64,000 nucleotides of DNA from Serratia grimesii NBRC 13537 (lineage in GTDB: Bacteria; Pseudomonadota; Gammaproteobacteria; Enterobacterales; Enterobacteriaceae), in contig NZ_BCTT01000005.1 in assembly GCF_001590905.1 (NCBI RefSeq), positions 1-64,000 of the forward strand. Direction: 5' to 3'. Both the position numbers and the translations under genes were made by a program. Within the stretch, counting starts at the first letter, position 1; each line of letters starts with the position of its first letter. The notes beneath the pieces were generated by a model that searched no databases, was not told where the DNA came from, and was given only the letters and a program-made list of their open reading frames with translations. Shown here in pieces: positions 34,651-44,938 of the stretch.

Positions 34651-34675
34651 CACCATAAAAGGGGCTACTGATGCT
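34640..34675. terminator. Bidirectional hairpin between feaR and feaB
   Basis: Perfect 12-bp stem AGCATCAGTAGC / GCTACTGATGCT with a 12-base loop. The left arm contains the last codons and stop of feaR, so the stem begins inside the coding sequence. It lies 12 bases from the feaB stop on the other strand. Confidence 0.7.
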
Positions 34676-34686
34676 TTGGACCATTC

Positions 34687-36186
34687 TTAGTAACGAATGC
34701 ACACGGATTTGGATTCGGTATAGGCATCCAGCCAATCCGGGCCGAAATCACGCCCGCTGCCCGACTGTTTGAATCCACCGAAAGGCATATTGGCGTCGAT
34801 CAACGTATGGGTGTTGACCCAAACCGTACCGGCCTGAATGCGTGGCGTGTAAGCCATCGTGGATTGCAAACTGGTGGTCCACAGACTGGCGGTCAAACCG
34901 TAGTCGGTATCGTTGGCCTTTTGCAGTGCTTCTTCGGCGTCTGCGACACGAATCAAATTGACCACCGGGCCAAAGACCTCTTCACGCGTCAGGTTCAGCT
35001 TGTCGTCCGGGTTAATCACCAGCGTTGGTGGGATATAGAACCCCTGTGAGTCTGGCCCGGATGCGCCGCTGATCAGCTCTGCCTGTTTGGACCTGGCGTC
35101 ATCCAGATACGCGGCCACCTTATTGCGGTGATCGCTGGAGACCAGTGGGTTGATCTGCGCACTGGCATCCATTCCCGGCCCAACGGACAGTGATTTCACT
35201 GCCTGCTCGAACCCAGCCACCAGAGTGTCATAGATCGGCGCTTCAATATAAATTCGCGAACTGGCGGCGCACACTTGGCCCTGATTAAGGAAGCTGCCGG
35301 CCATCAGACCTTCGATGACCTGTTGTGGATCGGCATCTTTCAGGACGATAGCCGGGTTTTTACCACCGAGCTCCAGTGTTACACGTGTCAGGCGGTCCGC
35401 TGCGGCGCGCGCGATCCCTTTGCCAACGGGTGTGGAGCCGGTGAAGCTTACTTTGGCGATCAATGGATGTTCGGTCAGCGCTTTGCCACAACCGCTACCT
35501 TTACCGGTTACCACGTTGAATACCCCTGGCGGAATACCGGCTTCGGTTGCCAGTTCGGCCATGCGCAATACGGTAAGTGGGGTGGTTTCTGAGGGTTTGA
35601 TGACGATAGAACAACCTGCGGCCAGCGCTGGCATCACTTTCCACATGGCGATCATCAATGGGAAGTTCCACGGCACAATACCGGCGACCACGCCAATCGG
35701 TTCTTTGCGGGTATACACCTGGTATTTGGCGCCTGGCGGCATCGGGATCGACACGTCTAGTGTCTGCCCGGTGATCTTGGTGGTCAGCCCGGCGGTGTAA
35801 CGCATCCAGTTTAGCGTGCAGCCAACTTCGAACATACGCGCAATATTGATCGACTTGCCTTGTTCCAGCGTTTCCAGTTGTGCCAACTCTTCGGTGTGTT
35901 GTTCAACCAGATCGGCATAGCGTAATAATATACGTTCGCGCTCTGCGGGTAAGCGTTGTGCCCAGACCCCAGAGATAAATGCGTGGTGGGCAGATTGGAC
36001 GGCGCGTGCGACGTCCTGCACGTTGGCGTCTGCGGTAGAGGAAATTTGCTGCCCATCGGCGGGGTTATACACTGCCAACCGACCTTCGGCGCTGGATTCA
36101 CACCATTGGCCGTCGATATACAGACCATGATGACGATCGAGAAAACGTGAAACGTTGTCCATCACTGCTAGGGTATTGTCAGGCAT
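34687..36186 (-). CDS. feaB: Phenylacetaldehyde dehydrogenase
   Basis: 499 residues, the size of E. coli FeaB and nearly colinear with it ([18 protein letters not shown], [51 protein letters not shown]). ALDH signature: [13 protein letters not shown] with the catalytic Glu and [15 protein letters not shown] with the catalytic Cys. It oxidises phenylacetaldehyde, and in principle indole-3-acetaldehyde, to the acid with NAD. ATG follows GGAGGG. Convergent with its likely activator gene feaR. Confidence 0.92.
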   Translation of the reverse strand: MPDNTLAVMDNVSRFLDRHHGLYIDGQWCESSAEGRLAVYNPADGQQISSTADANVQDVARAVQSAHHAFISGVWAQRLPAERERILLRYADLVEQHTEELAQLETLEQGKSINIARMFEVGCTLNWMRYTAGLTTKITGQTLDVSIPMPPGAKYQVYTRKEPIGVVAGIVPWNFPLMIAMWKVMPALAAGCSIVIKPSETTPLTVLRMAELATEAGIPPGVFNVVTGKGSGCGKALTEHPLIAKVSFTGSTPVGKGIARAAADRLTRVTLELGGKNPAIVLKDADPQQVIEGLMAGSFLNQGQVCAASSRIYIEAPIYDTLVAGFEQAVKSLSVGPGMDASAQINPLVSSDHRNKVAAYLDDARSKQAELISGASGPDSQGFYIPPTLVINPDDKLNLTREEVFGPVVNLIRVADAEEALQKANDTDYGLTASLWTTSLQSTMAYTPRIQAGTVWVNTHTLIDANMPFGGFKQSGSGRDFGPDWLDAYTESKSVCIRY

Positions 36187-36461
36187 ACGCCCTCCGGTCA
36201 GACAAAATAGGTCGTACCCTTAATCCTTGACGCGACATTTGTGTTGGCTCTTCTCATCCGAATCACTCACTTGTGTCAGCTCATCGGGATTCGGTCGTTA
36301 GCCGCCTTGATGCAACGCCAATTATTTTGGGTAAATCGTTAACCTTTAAAGTCTACAGCAGGCAGAGAAGATCGACTTTTGTCTGCCTGACAATCGGTTT
36401 GCCCTGCGTGACATAACGGGGGAAGGCTAACGGCTGAACAAGTCAGCCGTTGTGAGCGAGG

Positions 36462-37100
36462 TTAGGAGCTGAGAGTGGCCAGGCGGGTAGCGAAACCGAG
36501 GAACAACAGGCCAATCAGACCGTTACCCAGTTTTGCCAGACCTTTCTTGTGATTAAAGAAATGCGCCAGCATCGCGCCGCTAAAGATCAGCGTAGTCATG
36601 TAGATAAAACTGACTGATTCGAGGATCAACGCCAGAATAGTGAACGAAAGGCCGGTGTGGGCATAGTCAAAGTCGATGAACTGCACGAAGAACGAAACAT
36701 AAAACAGGATCGCCTTCGGGTTGGTCAGACTGAGTGTCAGTGATTTACGCAGGATGCTATGGCTGCCTTCAACCTGAGGATGTTGCTCCGCATTTTTCTG
36801 GATAAAGGTGGCATAGAGAATTTTTGCCCCCAGGAACAGCAGGTAAATCGCACCGAGAAATCGCACCAGCGTAAACAGGAATGGCGTCGTACGGATCAGT
36901 GAGGCTACGCCAATATAGGCGCAAAAAATCAGGATAGCATCGCCAATAAACACGCCCAGTGCGGCGGTATAGCCAGCGCGTACGCCACGTGTAACACCGG
37001 TTTTTAAAACGTATAGCGTATTCGGGCCTGGCAAAATGATGATGAAAATCACCCCGACCAGATAGGTCCAAAGATTCAGGACGCCAAAACTTTCTAACAC
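36462..37100 (-). CDS. leuE: Leucine efflux protein (LysE/RhtB family)
   Basis: 212 residues, exactly the E. coli LeuE length, when started at the GTG at 37100, which has GGAGAGG five bases upstream. Six hydrophobic segments; the N-terminal [28 protein letters not shown] contains the PGPN motif of the family, and [20 protein letters not shown] is nearly as in LeuE. Inner-membrane exporter of leucine and other hydrophobic amino acids. Stands alone. Confidence 0.92.
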   Translation of the reverse strand: MLESFGVLNLWTYLVGVIFIIILPGPNTLYVLKTGVTRGVRAGYTAALGVFIGDAILIFCAYIGVASLIRTTPFLFTLVRFLGAIYLLFLGAKILYATFIQKNAEQHPQVEGSHSILRKSLTLSLTNPKAILFYVSFFVQFIDFDYAHTGLSFTILALILESVSFIYMTTLIFSGAMLAHFFNHKKGLAKLGNGLIGLLFLGFATRLATLSS

Positions 37101-37268
37101 AATAACCTCTCCATGCGCGGAACTGACAACCAATAACACTGGCTACACCCGTAGCCGGGCGCGATCCTAACGCCGTAACCACGGGTTGGCAACGTAATAA
37201 ACTTCATGTTGTTTGCCGCATTTCGGCGCTGGCAGTCATGAGCCCGTTATACGGGGAGCGCGGGAATT

Positions 37269-38129
37269 TTATGGCTTGCGTGCCAGAAGCGTGGCAAAAC
37301 GCAAAGAAATGCGATTGCCGGCAGCATCGGTTTTGTGTAATTGGCCAACGTCTTCGTTGTATTTAAGCACGTCCCAGTTGGCGTAATAGTTATTCAATTC
37401 ACCCGCCTTAAAGGTGAACGGGAAGGGCAGAGCGCAAGGATAGTCTGGGGTATCCATCGCCGCGACGATCAGGTTGTAACCGCCACTGACAGTGCTGTCC
37501 TGCATGTTTTTCACCAGCGAGGGGATCTGCGCCGGATTGAGGAACATAAATACCACAGTGGAAAGAATAAAGTCGTACTCACCGCTGAAGCTACGCGTAT
37601 TGAGATCCTGCACGCTGGCGCGAATGTGCGACAGGCCTTCGCTGTCGATAATGCTGTTGAGATTATCAATCGAGGGAGCGTGTTTGTCCCAGGCGGTGAC
37701 ATCGAAGCCTTTCAGATTGAGGTAGAGCGAATTGCGTCCGCCGCCACAGCCTAGATCCAGCGCTTTACCGGGCGCGATACGCTGCACGGCCTCAATCACT
37801 TCGGAATGGGTGCGCGTCAGTTGGTGCTTTTTGTGGTAGTAATCTTCAGGCGAACAATAGAAAGCCAGTTGGCAGGTCATATCATCAGAAAATGAAACGA
37901 TGCGATGCCATTGTTGTGGTTCGATAAACGGCGGTTGGCTCTCGGGGCTAAACTGCCAGGTTTCGGTGGTTTCGCCCTCTTCGGTCATGAGCGCGAAGGT
38001 CAGCGTGCCACTCAGCAGGGTGAGTTTGGCCCAGGTGCCACTTTGGGTGTTGTGCTTTTGCTGGAAACTTTCCGGTAGCGTGGTGCTGTTCCATTCTGGC
38101 AGGGTTTTATAACACAGCAGCTCAGTCAT
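37269..38129 (-). CDS. tehB: SAM-dependent methyltransferase TehB (long form, tellurite resistance)
   Basis: 286 residues from the ATG at 38129, which follows AAGGAGAG; this is the length of the Haemophilus-type long TehB. Residues 1-85 form the cupin-like N-terminal domain ([35 protein letters not shown]); residues 95-286 the methyltransferase, with [15 protein letters not shown] for SAM binding. TehB methylates tellurite or related oxyanions and gives resistance. No tehA beside it. Confidence 0.9.
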   Translation of the reverse strand: MTELLCYKTLPEWNSTTLPESFQQKHNTQSGTWAKLTLLSGTLTFALMTEEGETTETWQFSPESQPPFIEPQQWHRIVSFSDDMTCQLAFYCSPEDYYHKKHQLTRTHSEVIEAVQRIAPGKALDLGCGGGRNSLYLNLKGFDVTAWDKHAPSIDNLNSIIDSEGLSHIRASVQDLNTRSFSGEYDFILSTVVFMFLNPAQIPSLVKNMQDSTVSGGYNLIVAAMDTPDYPCALPFPFTFKAGELNNYYANWDVLKYNEDVGQLHKTDAAGNRISLRFATLLARKP

Positions 38130-38251
38130 GCATCTCTCCTTGGATTCTGCATTGCCGCACAGAGCGGACCAGCAGAATGATTTTATATGTTGCATATAAA
38201 ATACATGTTTATTGTTGCATTGAAAATGCCCACGATCATGAAAGGCGCGAT

Positions 38252-38722
38252 TTAGAGTTTTCGGTACATTCGCGTGTTGACGGCCTTGAAGCCGAGTCGG
38301 GTATACAGTCTGGCTGCGCTCGGGTTGTCGTCGAAGACTGCCAACTCGGCATATTCTGCACCGGCAGCTCGCCCGGCATCCAACACTGCGCTGAGGATTT
38401 TCTCACCGTAGCCTTTGCCACGCCGGGCAGTATCCACTTCAAAATCGTAAACAAACAGCTGTTTACCGAAGGTGCGTTGTTTAATGCTGTACCAGACGAT
38501 GGCAATATTCTCGGCTGATCCACTCACGCGTGCACAAACCAGCCGATGATTTGGCGTTGCCAACCCATTGGGCAGGGCGTCGTTGTAGGACGCGGTTGCT
38601 TCCACCCGTGCCTGCTCCTGGCTTAACAGCAACGAACGCGCCAGATCACAGGCATATTCTTCTATCCCGTGAACGCGGTAACGCTCAAAGTCCTGCTGGT
38701 TCATGTCTATGAGTTCAATCAT
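38252..38722 (-). CDS. GNAT-family N-acetyltransferase
   Basis: 156 residues; AAGGAAT before the ATG. The acetyl-CoA loop is [15 protein letters not shown] followed by [35 protein letters not shown], the classical GNAT motif A/B order. Substrate unknown. It is 122 bases from the start of tehB on the same strand. Confidence 0.85.
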   Translation of the reverse strand: MIELIDMNQQDFERYRVHGIEEYACDLARSLLLSQEQARVEATASYNDALPNGLATPNHRLVCARVSGSAENIAIVWYSIKQRTFGKQLFVYDFEVDTARRGKGYGEKILSAVLDAGRAAGAEYAELAVFDDNPSAARLYTRLGFKAVNTRMYRKL

Positions 38723-38853
38723 TACGTTATTCCTTTACGGTTGATGCGCTGTCATAGCTGGGTTCCGGTGGCAGGTGAACACATTTAAACTGGATCACGG
38801 CCCTCAGCTGGGCTAACGTCAGTGCAGTTTATGCTAAAACGATCAGGGAAAAG

Positions 38854-39972
38854 ATGCTAATTCGCCGTTTTATCAACCCGATAACTTTGCGTCCGTTGAG
38901 CCTGGCTGCGCTGATGGTGTTGGCCGGTTGTACCACTAAAACGACGACGACGACGCCGGTACAACGTCCGGAAGATGTTAAAGCCCAACTGGTAAGGCTG
39001 ATGCCGGCCAATACCGCCGATCGTCAAGGGTGGGCCACCGACATCACTGCCGCTTTCGCCGCACAGGGCATTGAACCTAGCTCTCAAAACCTGTGTTCGG
39101 TACTGGCAGTCACCGAGCAGGAGTCGACCTTCCAGGCAAATCCACCGGTACCGGGGCTACCCAAAATTGCCTGGAAAGAGATCGACCGCCGCGCTGACCA
39201 GCTGCATATTCCTAATTTTCTGGTGCATACCGCCTTGCTGATCAAATCATCGAACGGTAAGAGCTACAGCGAGCGTCTGGATAAGGTACGTACCGAAAAA
39301 GATCTTAGTGATATTTTTGATGACATGATCAATTCGGTACCGATGGGCCAAAAACTGTTTGGCAACCTGAATCCGGTGCATACCGCTGGGCCAATGCAGG
39401 TGAGTGTCGCCTTCGCCGAATCACATGCCAAAGGCTACCCGTACCCGATTGACGGTACCATTCGCCGTGAAGTGTTCAGTCGCCGCGGTGGCATGTATTT
39501 TGGTATCGCCCATTTGTTAGGCTACCCAGCGAACTACAGCCAGCCCATTTACCGCTTTGCCGACTTCAATGCCGGTTGGTACGCCAGTCGCAATGCGGCG
39601 TTCCAGAGTGCGGTCAGCCGAACGACGGGCATTCCGTTGGCGCTGGACGGCGATTTGATCAACTACGGCACTGACAAGCCGGGTACCACCGAGTTGGCAG
39701 TACGTACACTTGGCAAACGGCTGGGTATGAGTGATTCGGCGATTCGTCGGGCGCTGGAGAAGGGAGATCGACTCGAATTTTCTGAGACCGATCTGTATGA
39801 ACGGGTGTATGCCCTGGCGGAGAAAAGTACGGGCAAAAAGCTGCCGCGGGAAATGCTGCCGGGCATTCAACTGGAAAGCCCGAAAATCACCCGTAAGCTA
39901 ACCACTGCCTGGTTTGCCAAGCGGGTGGATGAGCGGCGCCAACGCTGTATGACGCGCGCTTCGGCCGGTTAA
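38854..39972 (+). CDS. yaiW: DUF1615 outer-membrane lipoprotein (YaiW-like)
   Basis: 372 residues. Signal with lipobox LAGC, then a Thr-rich linker (TTKTTTTTP) and a single DUF1615 domain, with the lysozyme-like CSVLAVTEQESTFQANPPVPGLPKIAW, HTAGPMQVSVAFAE and RRGGMYFGIAHLLGYP blocks. E. coli YaiW is a surface-exposed lipoprotein of about the same length that influences antimicrobial-peptide uptake. The last 4 bases overlap the stop of the converging GST gene. Confidence 0.85.
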   Translation: MLIRRFINPITLRPLSLAALMVLAGCTTKTTTTTPVQRPEDVKAQLVRLMPANTADRQGWATDITAAFAAQGIEPSSQNLCSVLAVTEQESTFQANPPVPGLPKIAWKEIDRRADQLHIPNFLVHTALLIKSSNGKSYSERLDKVRTEKDLSDIFDDMINSVPMGQKLFGNLNPVHTAGPMQVSVAFAESHAKGYPYPIDGTIRREVFSRRGGMYFGIAHLLGYPANYSQPIYRFADFNAGWYASRNAAFQSAVSRTTGIPLALDGDLINYGTDKPGTTELAVRTLGKRLGMSDSAIRRALEKGDRLEFSETDLYERVYALAEKSTGKKLPREMLPGIQLESPKITRKLTTAWFAKRVDERRQRCMTRASAG

Positions 39973-40574
39973 ACCAGCGGAGTGCTGAGAAACACCGGGT
40001 GTTTTTCGGCATTGGCGGAAAATGCCGCCACTGCTGGATGTTGATCGGCGCTAATCTGCCCGGGCAGCATGTGTTGGGTGAAGCTCCAGGCAACCGCCAC
40101 GCTGACCTCTGCGCTGCCCATCAAGTGCGGTATTGCAGCCTGCGGTAACTGCTTTTCCAGTTCGGCGTAGGCTGCCAGTAGTTGGCCCTGAATGCGATCC
40201 AGCCAGGGCTGGTGCTGCTTTTCTTGTGGGCGAAGTTGCTGTTCATAAACGATCTGCACCGTTTTTTCGCAGGCCGCCAGTGCCAAACCATTTAGTTGCA
40301 GGGCGCGTAGTCGTTCGGTGCCTTGGGTCGGTAGTAAGAGCCTCCCTGTGGGGGAGATGCCTGCGGCGTATTCCAGAATAAGTGAAGAATCCATCAGTAT
40401 TTGATCGTCGTCCAGCACCAGTGTTGGGGCTTTCACCACCGGATTAAGGGCTTTAAATCGGTCGAAACCGCTAAAGACTGAAATTGCGTGGTGCTCAAAC
40501 TCGATCCCCAATAATTTCAAACAAATAGCGACCCGGCGCACATAGGGTGAATCCAGCATGCCAATCAGTTGCAT
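39969..40574 (-). CDS. Glutathione S-transferase family protein
   Basis: 201 residues. N-terminal thioredoxin-like GST domain (MQLIGMLDSPYVRRVAICLKLLGIEFEH, VVKAPTLVLDDDQILMDSSLILEY with the SS/L glutathione-binding turn) and a helical C-terminal domain. It is close in form to enterobacterial YibF-type GSTs. Cytosolic; substrate unknown. It follows the alpha/beta hydrolase gene by 28 bases, so the two are probably one transcript. Confidence 0.87.
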   Translation of the reverse strand: MQLIGMLDSPYVRRVAICLKLLGIEFEHHAISVFSGFDRFKALNPVVKAPTLVLDDDQILMDSSLILEYAAGISPTGRLLLPTQGTERLRALQLNGLALAACEKTVQIVYEQQLRPQEKQHQPWLDRIQGQLLAAYAELEKQLPQAAIPHLMGSAEVSVAVAWSFTQHMLPGQISADQHPAVAAFSANAEKHPVFLSTPLV

Positions 40575-40602
40575 CTTGTACTCCTGAGCGCGTTCGCCCG
40601 GT

Positions 40603-41445
40603 TTAAAGTGAATGAATAAACGTTACCAGCTGTTGAGCGACGGTTTCCGGTGCATCCTCCATGAGAAAATGCCCCGCCTGCGGGATCACCTGTAGCCTGG
40701 CGCCGGGAATATCGCTCTGCAAACGGTAAGCGTAACTGACTGGTTGCCACTCATCGTTCTCACCCCACAGGATTTGCACTGGCAGACGTAGCTCTGGCAG
40801 GCGCTGAGCAAAGTCTTCAGTATAGCGCCCGTCGTAATGGGCGATTTGATGTTGATAAAATGCCGGTTGGCCGACCACGCCGACGATCGGTGCCAGATAG
40901 TGCTGTAACAGTTCTCCGGTCATCAGCGATTTGTTGAACACGGCCATTTCCAACTGACGCGTTAGGGTCTGTACGTGCTGTGAAGCGTCTAAGATGGCGT
41001 ACTGACGATAGTGATCGCGAATGCTGCGCCAGGTGGGCGAAGGCCAGGAGTCGTAGCTGCAAATATCCGCGATGGTCAGCGACTGAAAACGTGTGGCATG
41101 TTTGAAGGCCGCACGCAGTGATAACGCGCCGCCAATATCGTGGCCAAACACGTGGGCAGAATCCAGTTGCCAGTGGTCCAGCAGGCCGAGCAGTAAATCT
41201 GCCTGTGCAGCAATTGAAGTGTCTGCCGACAATGGGCGTTCTGATGCGCCGTAACCCAGCAGATCATAGTAATAAACCTGGAAGCCGGCCGCCGTCAGGC
41301 GGGGCAGCAAATTTCGCCAGATGATCGAATGGGCAGGGGTACCGTGCACCAATACTAGCGGTTTACCTTCCCCGTGTATGCCGGTGGCAATGCGATATCC
41401 ATTGATGATAACTTGCTGATTAACCAAAGAAGTTAGGCTGTTCAT
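40603..41445 (-). CDS. Alpha/beta hydrolase with Asp nucleophile (dehalogenase/epoxide hydrolase-like)
   Basis: 280 residues. LVHGTPAHSIIWRNLLPRL carries the oxyanion HG motif; YYDLLGYGASERP follows; the nucleophile elbow is VFGHDIGGALSL, with Asp where esterases have Ser, as in haloalkane dehalogenases and epoxide hydrolases; LWGENDEWQPV and AGHFLMEDAPE supply the acid and His. The exact substrate is unknown. Together with the GST gene downstream it may form a detoxification unit; a LysR gene is divergent upstream. Confidence 0.87.
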   Translation of the reverse strand: MNSLTSLVNQQVIINGYRIATGIHGEGKPLVLVHGTPAHSIIWRNLLPRLTAAGFQVYYYDLLGYGASERPLSADTSIAAQADLLLGLLDHWQLDSAHVFGHDIGGALSLRAAFKHATRFQSLTIADICSYDSWPSPTWRSIRDHYRQYAILDASQHVQTLTRQLEMAVFNKSLMTGELLQHYLAPIVGVVGQPAFYQHQIAHYDGRYTEDFAQRLPELRLPVQILWGENDEWQPVSYAYRLQSDIPGARLQVIPQAGHFLMEDAPETVAQQLVTFIHSL

Positions 41446-41553
41446 GATAGTTTATCCCCGTTGTCACGTCGAATACCCACCATACCCATCACCTTTTCAT
41501 GACGCCAATGACAAGTTATGGTGATTAAATCCAATTTTTGTCATGAGGTGGCT

Positions 41554-42426
41554 ATGAATCAGCGTTTGTCCATTGATGCATTGCGCGCGCTGCAGAGTGT
41601 TATCGACACCGGCAGCATGACGCGTGCGGCGCATCAGCTAAGCCTCAGCCAGTCGGCAGTGAGCTGGAAAATCAAACGGTTGGAGGAACAATTGGGTCGC
41701 ACTCTGGTCGATCGCCAAGGGGTCTCTTTGACCGCCACTGTGGACGGTGAGGCGCTGTTGTTACATGGGCGACAGATTTTGCAGGCTCACGATCGGGCAC
41801 TGGCGCATTTCTCTCCCTCTTTATTGCAAGGGAGGGTGCGTTTTGGTGCCACAGAGCAGATGTCACTGCCCCAGTTAGCCGCGTTGCTTGCGACCTTTAC
41901 CCATCAGCATCCGCAGGTTGACGTGCAGTTGGTCATCGATCAAAGCCAGGTTTTGCGTAACGCTTTGGCCCAAGGGGAGTTGGATCTGGTTCTGCATCAG
42001 CAGTTCTGCGATCAGTTAAGCGCGGAAGATGTGGTGTTGGCAACGGAGCAAATTCATTGGTGTGTGCCGCCGGGGTGGCGTTTTCAGCCAGGTGACGGCG
42101 TGAAATTGGTCAGCTATGGGCCGGACTGCTTTTACCGCCGGTTGGCTGAAGAGCGCCTGAGCGCCGCGGGTATTGCCCATAAGGTCACGGTAGAATGCCC
42201 TTCGGTATCCGGTATGTTGGCCGCGATATCCGCTGGCATGGGTATTGGTCTGCTCAATCAGCAATCTGTCGATCGACGGGTGCAAATTGAAACGGCATTT
42301 GAGCGTAAGTTGCCTTTGCCGACCGTAGCGCATGCGTTGCGCTTAGGGGCCAGGCGGCAACACCCGCTACTGCAAAGGTTGCAGCAGCAGGTTGTGCAAG
42401 CTTTGGGGCAGCCCGCCGTGCTTTGA
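41554..42426 (+). CDS. LysR-family transcriptional regulator beside hydrolase/GST pair
   Basis: 290 residues from the ATG at 41554, preceded by GAGGTGG. N-terminal HTH (LSIDALRALQSVIDTGSMTRAAHQLSLSQSAVSWKIKRLEEQLG) and effector domain with VSGMLAAISAGMGIGLLNQQSV. Divergent from the hydrolase-GST pair (about 110 bases between starts), so it is likely to regulate that pair. Convergent with the 2-keto acid decarboxylase. Confidence 0.9.
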   Translation: MNQRLSIDALRALQSVIDTGSMTRAAHQLSLSQSAVSWKIKRLEEQLGRTLVDRQGVSLTATVDGEALLLHGRQILQAHDRALAHFSPSLLQGRVRFGATEQMSLPQLAALLATFTHQHPQVDVQLVIDQSQVLRNALAQGELDLVLHQQFCDQLSAEDVVLATEQIHWCVPPGWRFQPGDGVKLVSYGPDCFYRRLAEERLSAAGIAHKVTVECPSVSGMLAAISAGMGIGLLNQQSVDRRVQIETAFERKLPLPTVAHALRLGARRQHPLLQRLQQQVVQALGQPAVL

Positions 42427-42447
42427 ACGACGGCGGGTACTGCCGGG

Positions 42448-44124
42448 TTATGCGCGACGTGGATTGGTCAGGCCGAAGTTAAAGTTATTGCAGCGGTTGC
42501 AGAATTCTTTCATTACCGGCGGAGTGTCCATCATGGGCACCTTCACTTCGATAAAAGCCAACCGATCTTGACGTGAGGCGTGTTCCAACGCCAATTCCAA
42601 CTGTTGGGTAGTTTCTACGGCCACGCTGAACGGTGTCGCCTGGGTATTGAGTACCGCTGGTAGTTTGGCGTAGTCCCACGGCCCGATATCGTTATACGAC
42701 GAGTTTTCTCCAAGAATATAGCGTTCGATGGTGTAACCGTCGTTATTAATCAGGAAGATAATCGGCTTCTGATCGTAGCGCAGCAGGGTGGAAACTTCCT
42801 GGGCGGTGAGCTGGAAAGAGCCATCACCGATAAACAACAGATGCCGCCGATCCGGCGCTGCCATCATGGTACCCAACAGTGCCGGCAGCGTGTACCCGAT
42901 TGATCCCCAGATCGGCTGATTGACCACCTGCACGCCGTCCGGCATGCGCATGCCGCCAATCGCGGCGCCCGAGGTGCCATTTTCTACCACAACCACGTCA
43001 TCGGCCCGAATAAAGCGTTGTATACGTTGCCATAAATAAGTCTGATCAATGGGTGTTTCGCTTGGTGTCGCCAACCGATGACGTGCCTCAGGCAACGGGT
43101 TCGGATGGTGATCTGCCACCTCTTCACCAAGTGCCAACAATGCCTGCAACAGGTCTGCTGCAGCGACCGCCGGGTAGGAAGTGTTACCCAGATTTAGCGA
43201 AAACGGTTGGATATCAATTTGCGCGTCGGACGGGATCCTGTGCGAGAAATAGCCGGTAGTGGAATCCACCAGACGCACACCGAAGCTCAATACGCAGTCG
43301 GCATGTGCCATGTGTTCATACAGTTCGGGGCGCGACAGATTACCGCTGTACCCGCCCATCCAACCTGGTGTGGTTTCAGGAATAATGCATTTTGCTGTCG
43401 GCATGTTGGTCAGTGGAATCGCGAATTTATGTGCGACGTCGATCACTAATTGCTGTAACTGAAAACGATCTACCATTTGGTCGACCAGAATAATCGGTTT
43501 TTTTGCGAGTTTTATCTGTGCCAGCAGCGCCATTGCCGCCAGTTGCACATTATATTTGTCGCTAGGTGGTAATTGCGGTGCTGCGACTGCCTGAGTGATT
43601 TCAATTTCTACGTCACAAATATCAGAAGGCAGTTGCAAATAAACCGGCTTCTTTTCCGTCCAGGCTCGGGAAATAACACGAGGAATTTCCACTGCGGCAT
43701 TTTCAGGTGTGATAAGTGCTTGGGCAACGGTAAATTGTTTAAAGCAGTTCATGACATTATCAAAATTGCCGTCCGCCAGCGTATGGTGCAACAACAGGTG
43801 GTTTTTCATCGCGTGCAGTGGTGGGGTACCGGACAAGCAAACCACCGGAGCGGATTCGGCGTAAGCGCCGGCAATGCCGGATAACGCGGCTAGATCGCCG
43901 ACGCCATAGGTGGTGATCAGTGCCCCGGCGCCTTTTAGCCGCGCATAACCGTCGGCCGCATAGGACGCATTCAATTCATTACAGTTACCGATAAATTCAA
44001 GATGACTATCCTGCTCGATCAATTCCAGCAGCGCCAGATTATAGTCGCCGGGCACGCCATAAATACGATCGATGTTCAGGGTGCGGAGCTGTTGCAGGAT
44101 GAAAGCTCCAATAGTGATTTTCAT
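42448..44124 (-). CDS. ThDP-dependent 2-keto acid decarboxylase (indolepyruvate/pyruvate decarboxylase family)
   Basis: 558 residues from the ATG at 44124, which follows CGGAGA; a longer frame upstream adds unrelated sequence. N-terminal ThDP domain with FIGNCNELNASYAADGYAR (catalytic Glu) and the LLLHHTLADG His pair; C-terminal GDGSFQLTAQEVSTLL...LINNDGYTIE, the ThDP/Mg motif. Members convert indolepyruvate, phenylpyruvate or pyruvate to the aldehyde. IpdC is the best-known bacterial example, but this protein is somewhat diverged from it and the substrate cannot be fixed. No partner gene adjacent. Confidence 0.88.
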   Translation of the reverse strand: MKITIGAFILQQLRTLNIDRIYGVPGDYNLALLELIEQDSHLEFIGNCNELNASYAADGYARLKGAGALITTYGVGDLAALSGIAGAYAESAPVVCLSGTPPLHAMKNHLLLHHTLADGNFDNVMNCFKQFTVAQALITPENAAVEIPRVISRAWTEKKPVYLQLPSDICDVEIEITQAVAAPQLPPSDKYNVQLAAMALLAQIKLAKKPIILVDQMVDRFQLQQLVIDVAHKFAIPLTNMPTAKCIIPETTPGWMGGYSGNLSRPELYEHMAHADCVLSFGVRLVDSTTGYFSHRIPSDAQIDIQPFSLNLGNTSYPAVAAADLLQALLALGEEVADHHPNPLPEARHRLATPSETPIDQTYLWQRIQRFIRADDVVVVENGTSGAAIGGMRMPDGVQVVNQPIWGSIGYTLPALLGTMMAAPDRRHLLFIGDGSFQLTAQEVSTLLRYDQKPIIFLINNDGYTIERYILGENSSYNDIGPWDYAKLPAVLNTQATPFSVAVETTQQLELALEHASRQDRLAFIEVKVPMMDTPPVMKEFCNRCNNFNFGLTNPRRA

Positions 44125-44506
44125 GTGTTTCTCCGGATTTTTTATCTTTCTTTTATCAGGCAGAGAGCAGCAAATTACATTGCTGGCGATGTTGTGTAGC
44201 GAACAATTAAATAACGCGTTGCCCGGTTCATTCAGGGTGGCGCTCATTAGCTTTAACAATTATTTAAACTGTCGGCTTGTTCAAGTTGAGTAAGAGGTAT
44301 GGGGGGCCAGTAGGTTGTATTCGCGGGTTTACGCTGTGATAATTCACTATAAATAGTGTGGATATTACCGGTGGTATTTTTCATCGAATGTAATAGAGAT
44401 GTAAAATCCGGCTTCTCTAGCCAGATCATGCCGGGGTTGATGAACGTCCGGTACTTTACCTGTGGGCTACGTTGCCCGTTGTAACCTGAAAATTAGGGGT
44501 TGAGCC

Positions 44507-44804
44507 GTACTATACTGTGGTATGTAACTGCATATTTACACTGTCATTGCGTGTGCAAAGCCACAGTGGGGTTGGATCGCCTGTAAAACGGGGTTTTGGT
44601 AGCAACCAAAAACGTGATCGCTGTTACATTCGGTTGCCGGTTGCCAGTAAACATTTTGCTACGCTCAGCGTAGAAAAGAAGTTATATCGCATGCCGATAC
44701 GGTGTCCATTCTTCTGGGCATCGCCGCTATTGCGGAGTATTCCGACAGACGCTGCCTTGGGCTCGCAGTAGCCTGTGCGCCCGGAATCTCAACGCCGGGC
44801 TTTT
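44507..44804 (+). ncRNA. Candidate small RNA or leader upstream of pagP
   Basis: In the 814-base interval 44125-44938 no gene is convincing. A TATACT hexamer near 44511 could be a -10 site, and an intrinsic terminator at 44779-44804 would end a transcript of about 280 bases. The 84-residue open frame inside (44517-44771) has no protein-like character or ribosome site. The sequence was not matched to a known RNA family. Confidence 0.25.
44779..44804 (+). terminator. Intrinsic terminator before pagP
   Basis: Stem GCCCGG / CCGGGC with loop AATCTCAACG, followed by TTTTG. No upstream gene on this strand explains it, which is why a small RNA is considered. Confidence 0.65.
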
Positions 44805-44938
44805 GTCACCGGAGGAGCAATTAAACTTAACCAAAGGACAACGAGGGGTAAGAAACCGGTTGGGTAAATAAGATACAGCTTGATCTTGATGTGGCGATCG
44901 GTAAGAATCGCCGGCCTTATTTTTTACAGGAGTTTATG

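Noticed and set aside
44517-44771. 84-codon open frame upstream of pagP
   Set aside because: No ribosome site, no signal or domain, mixed composition; treated as part of a possible RNA instead.
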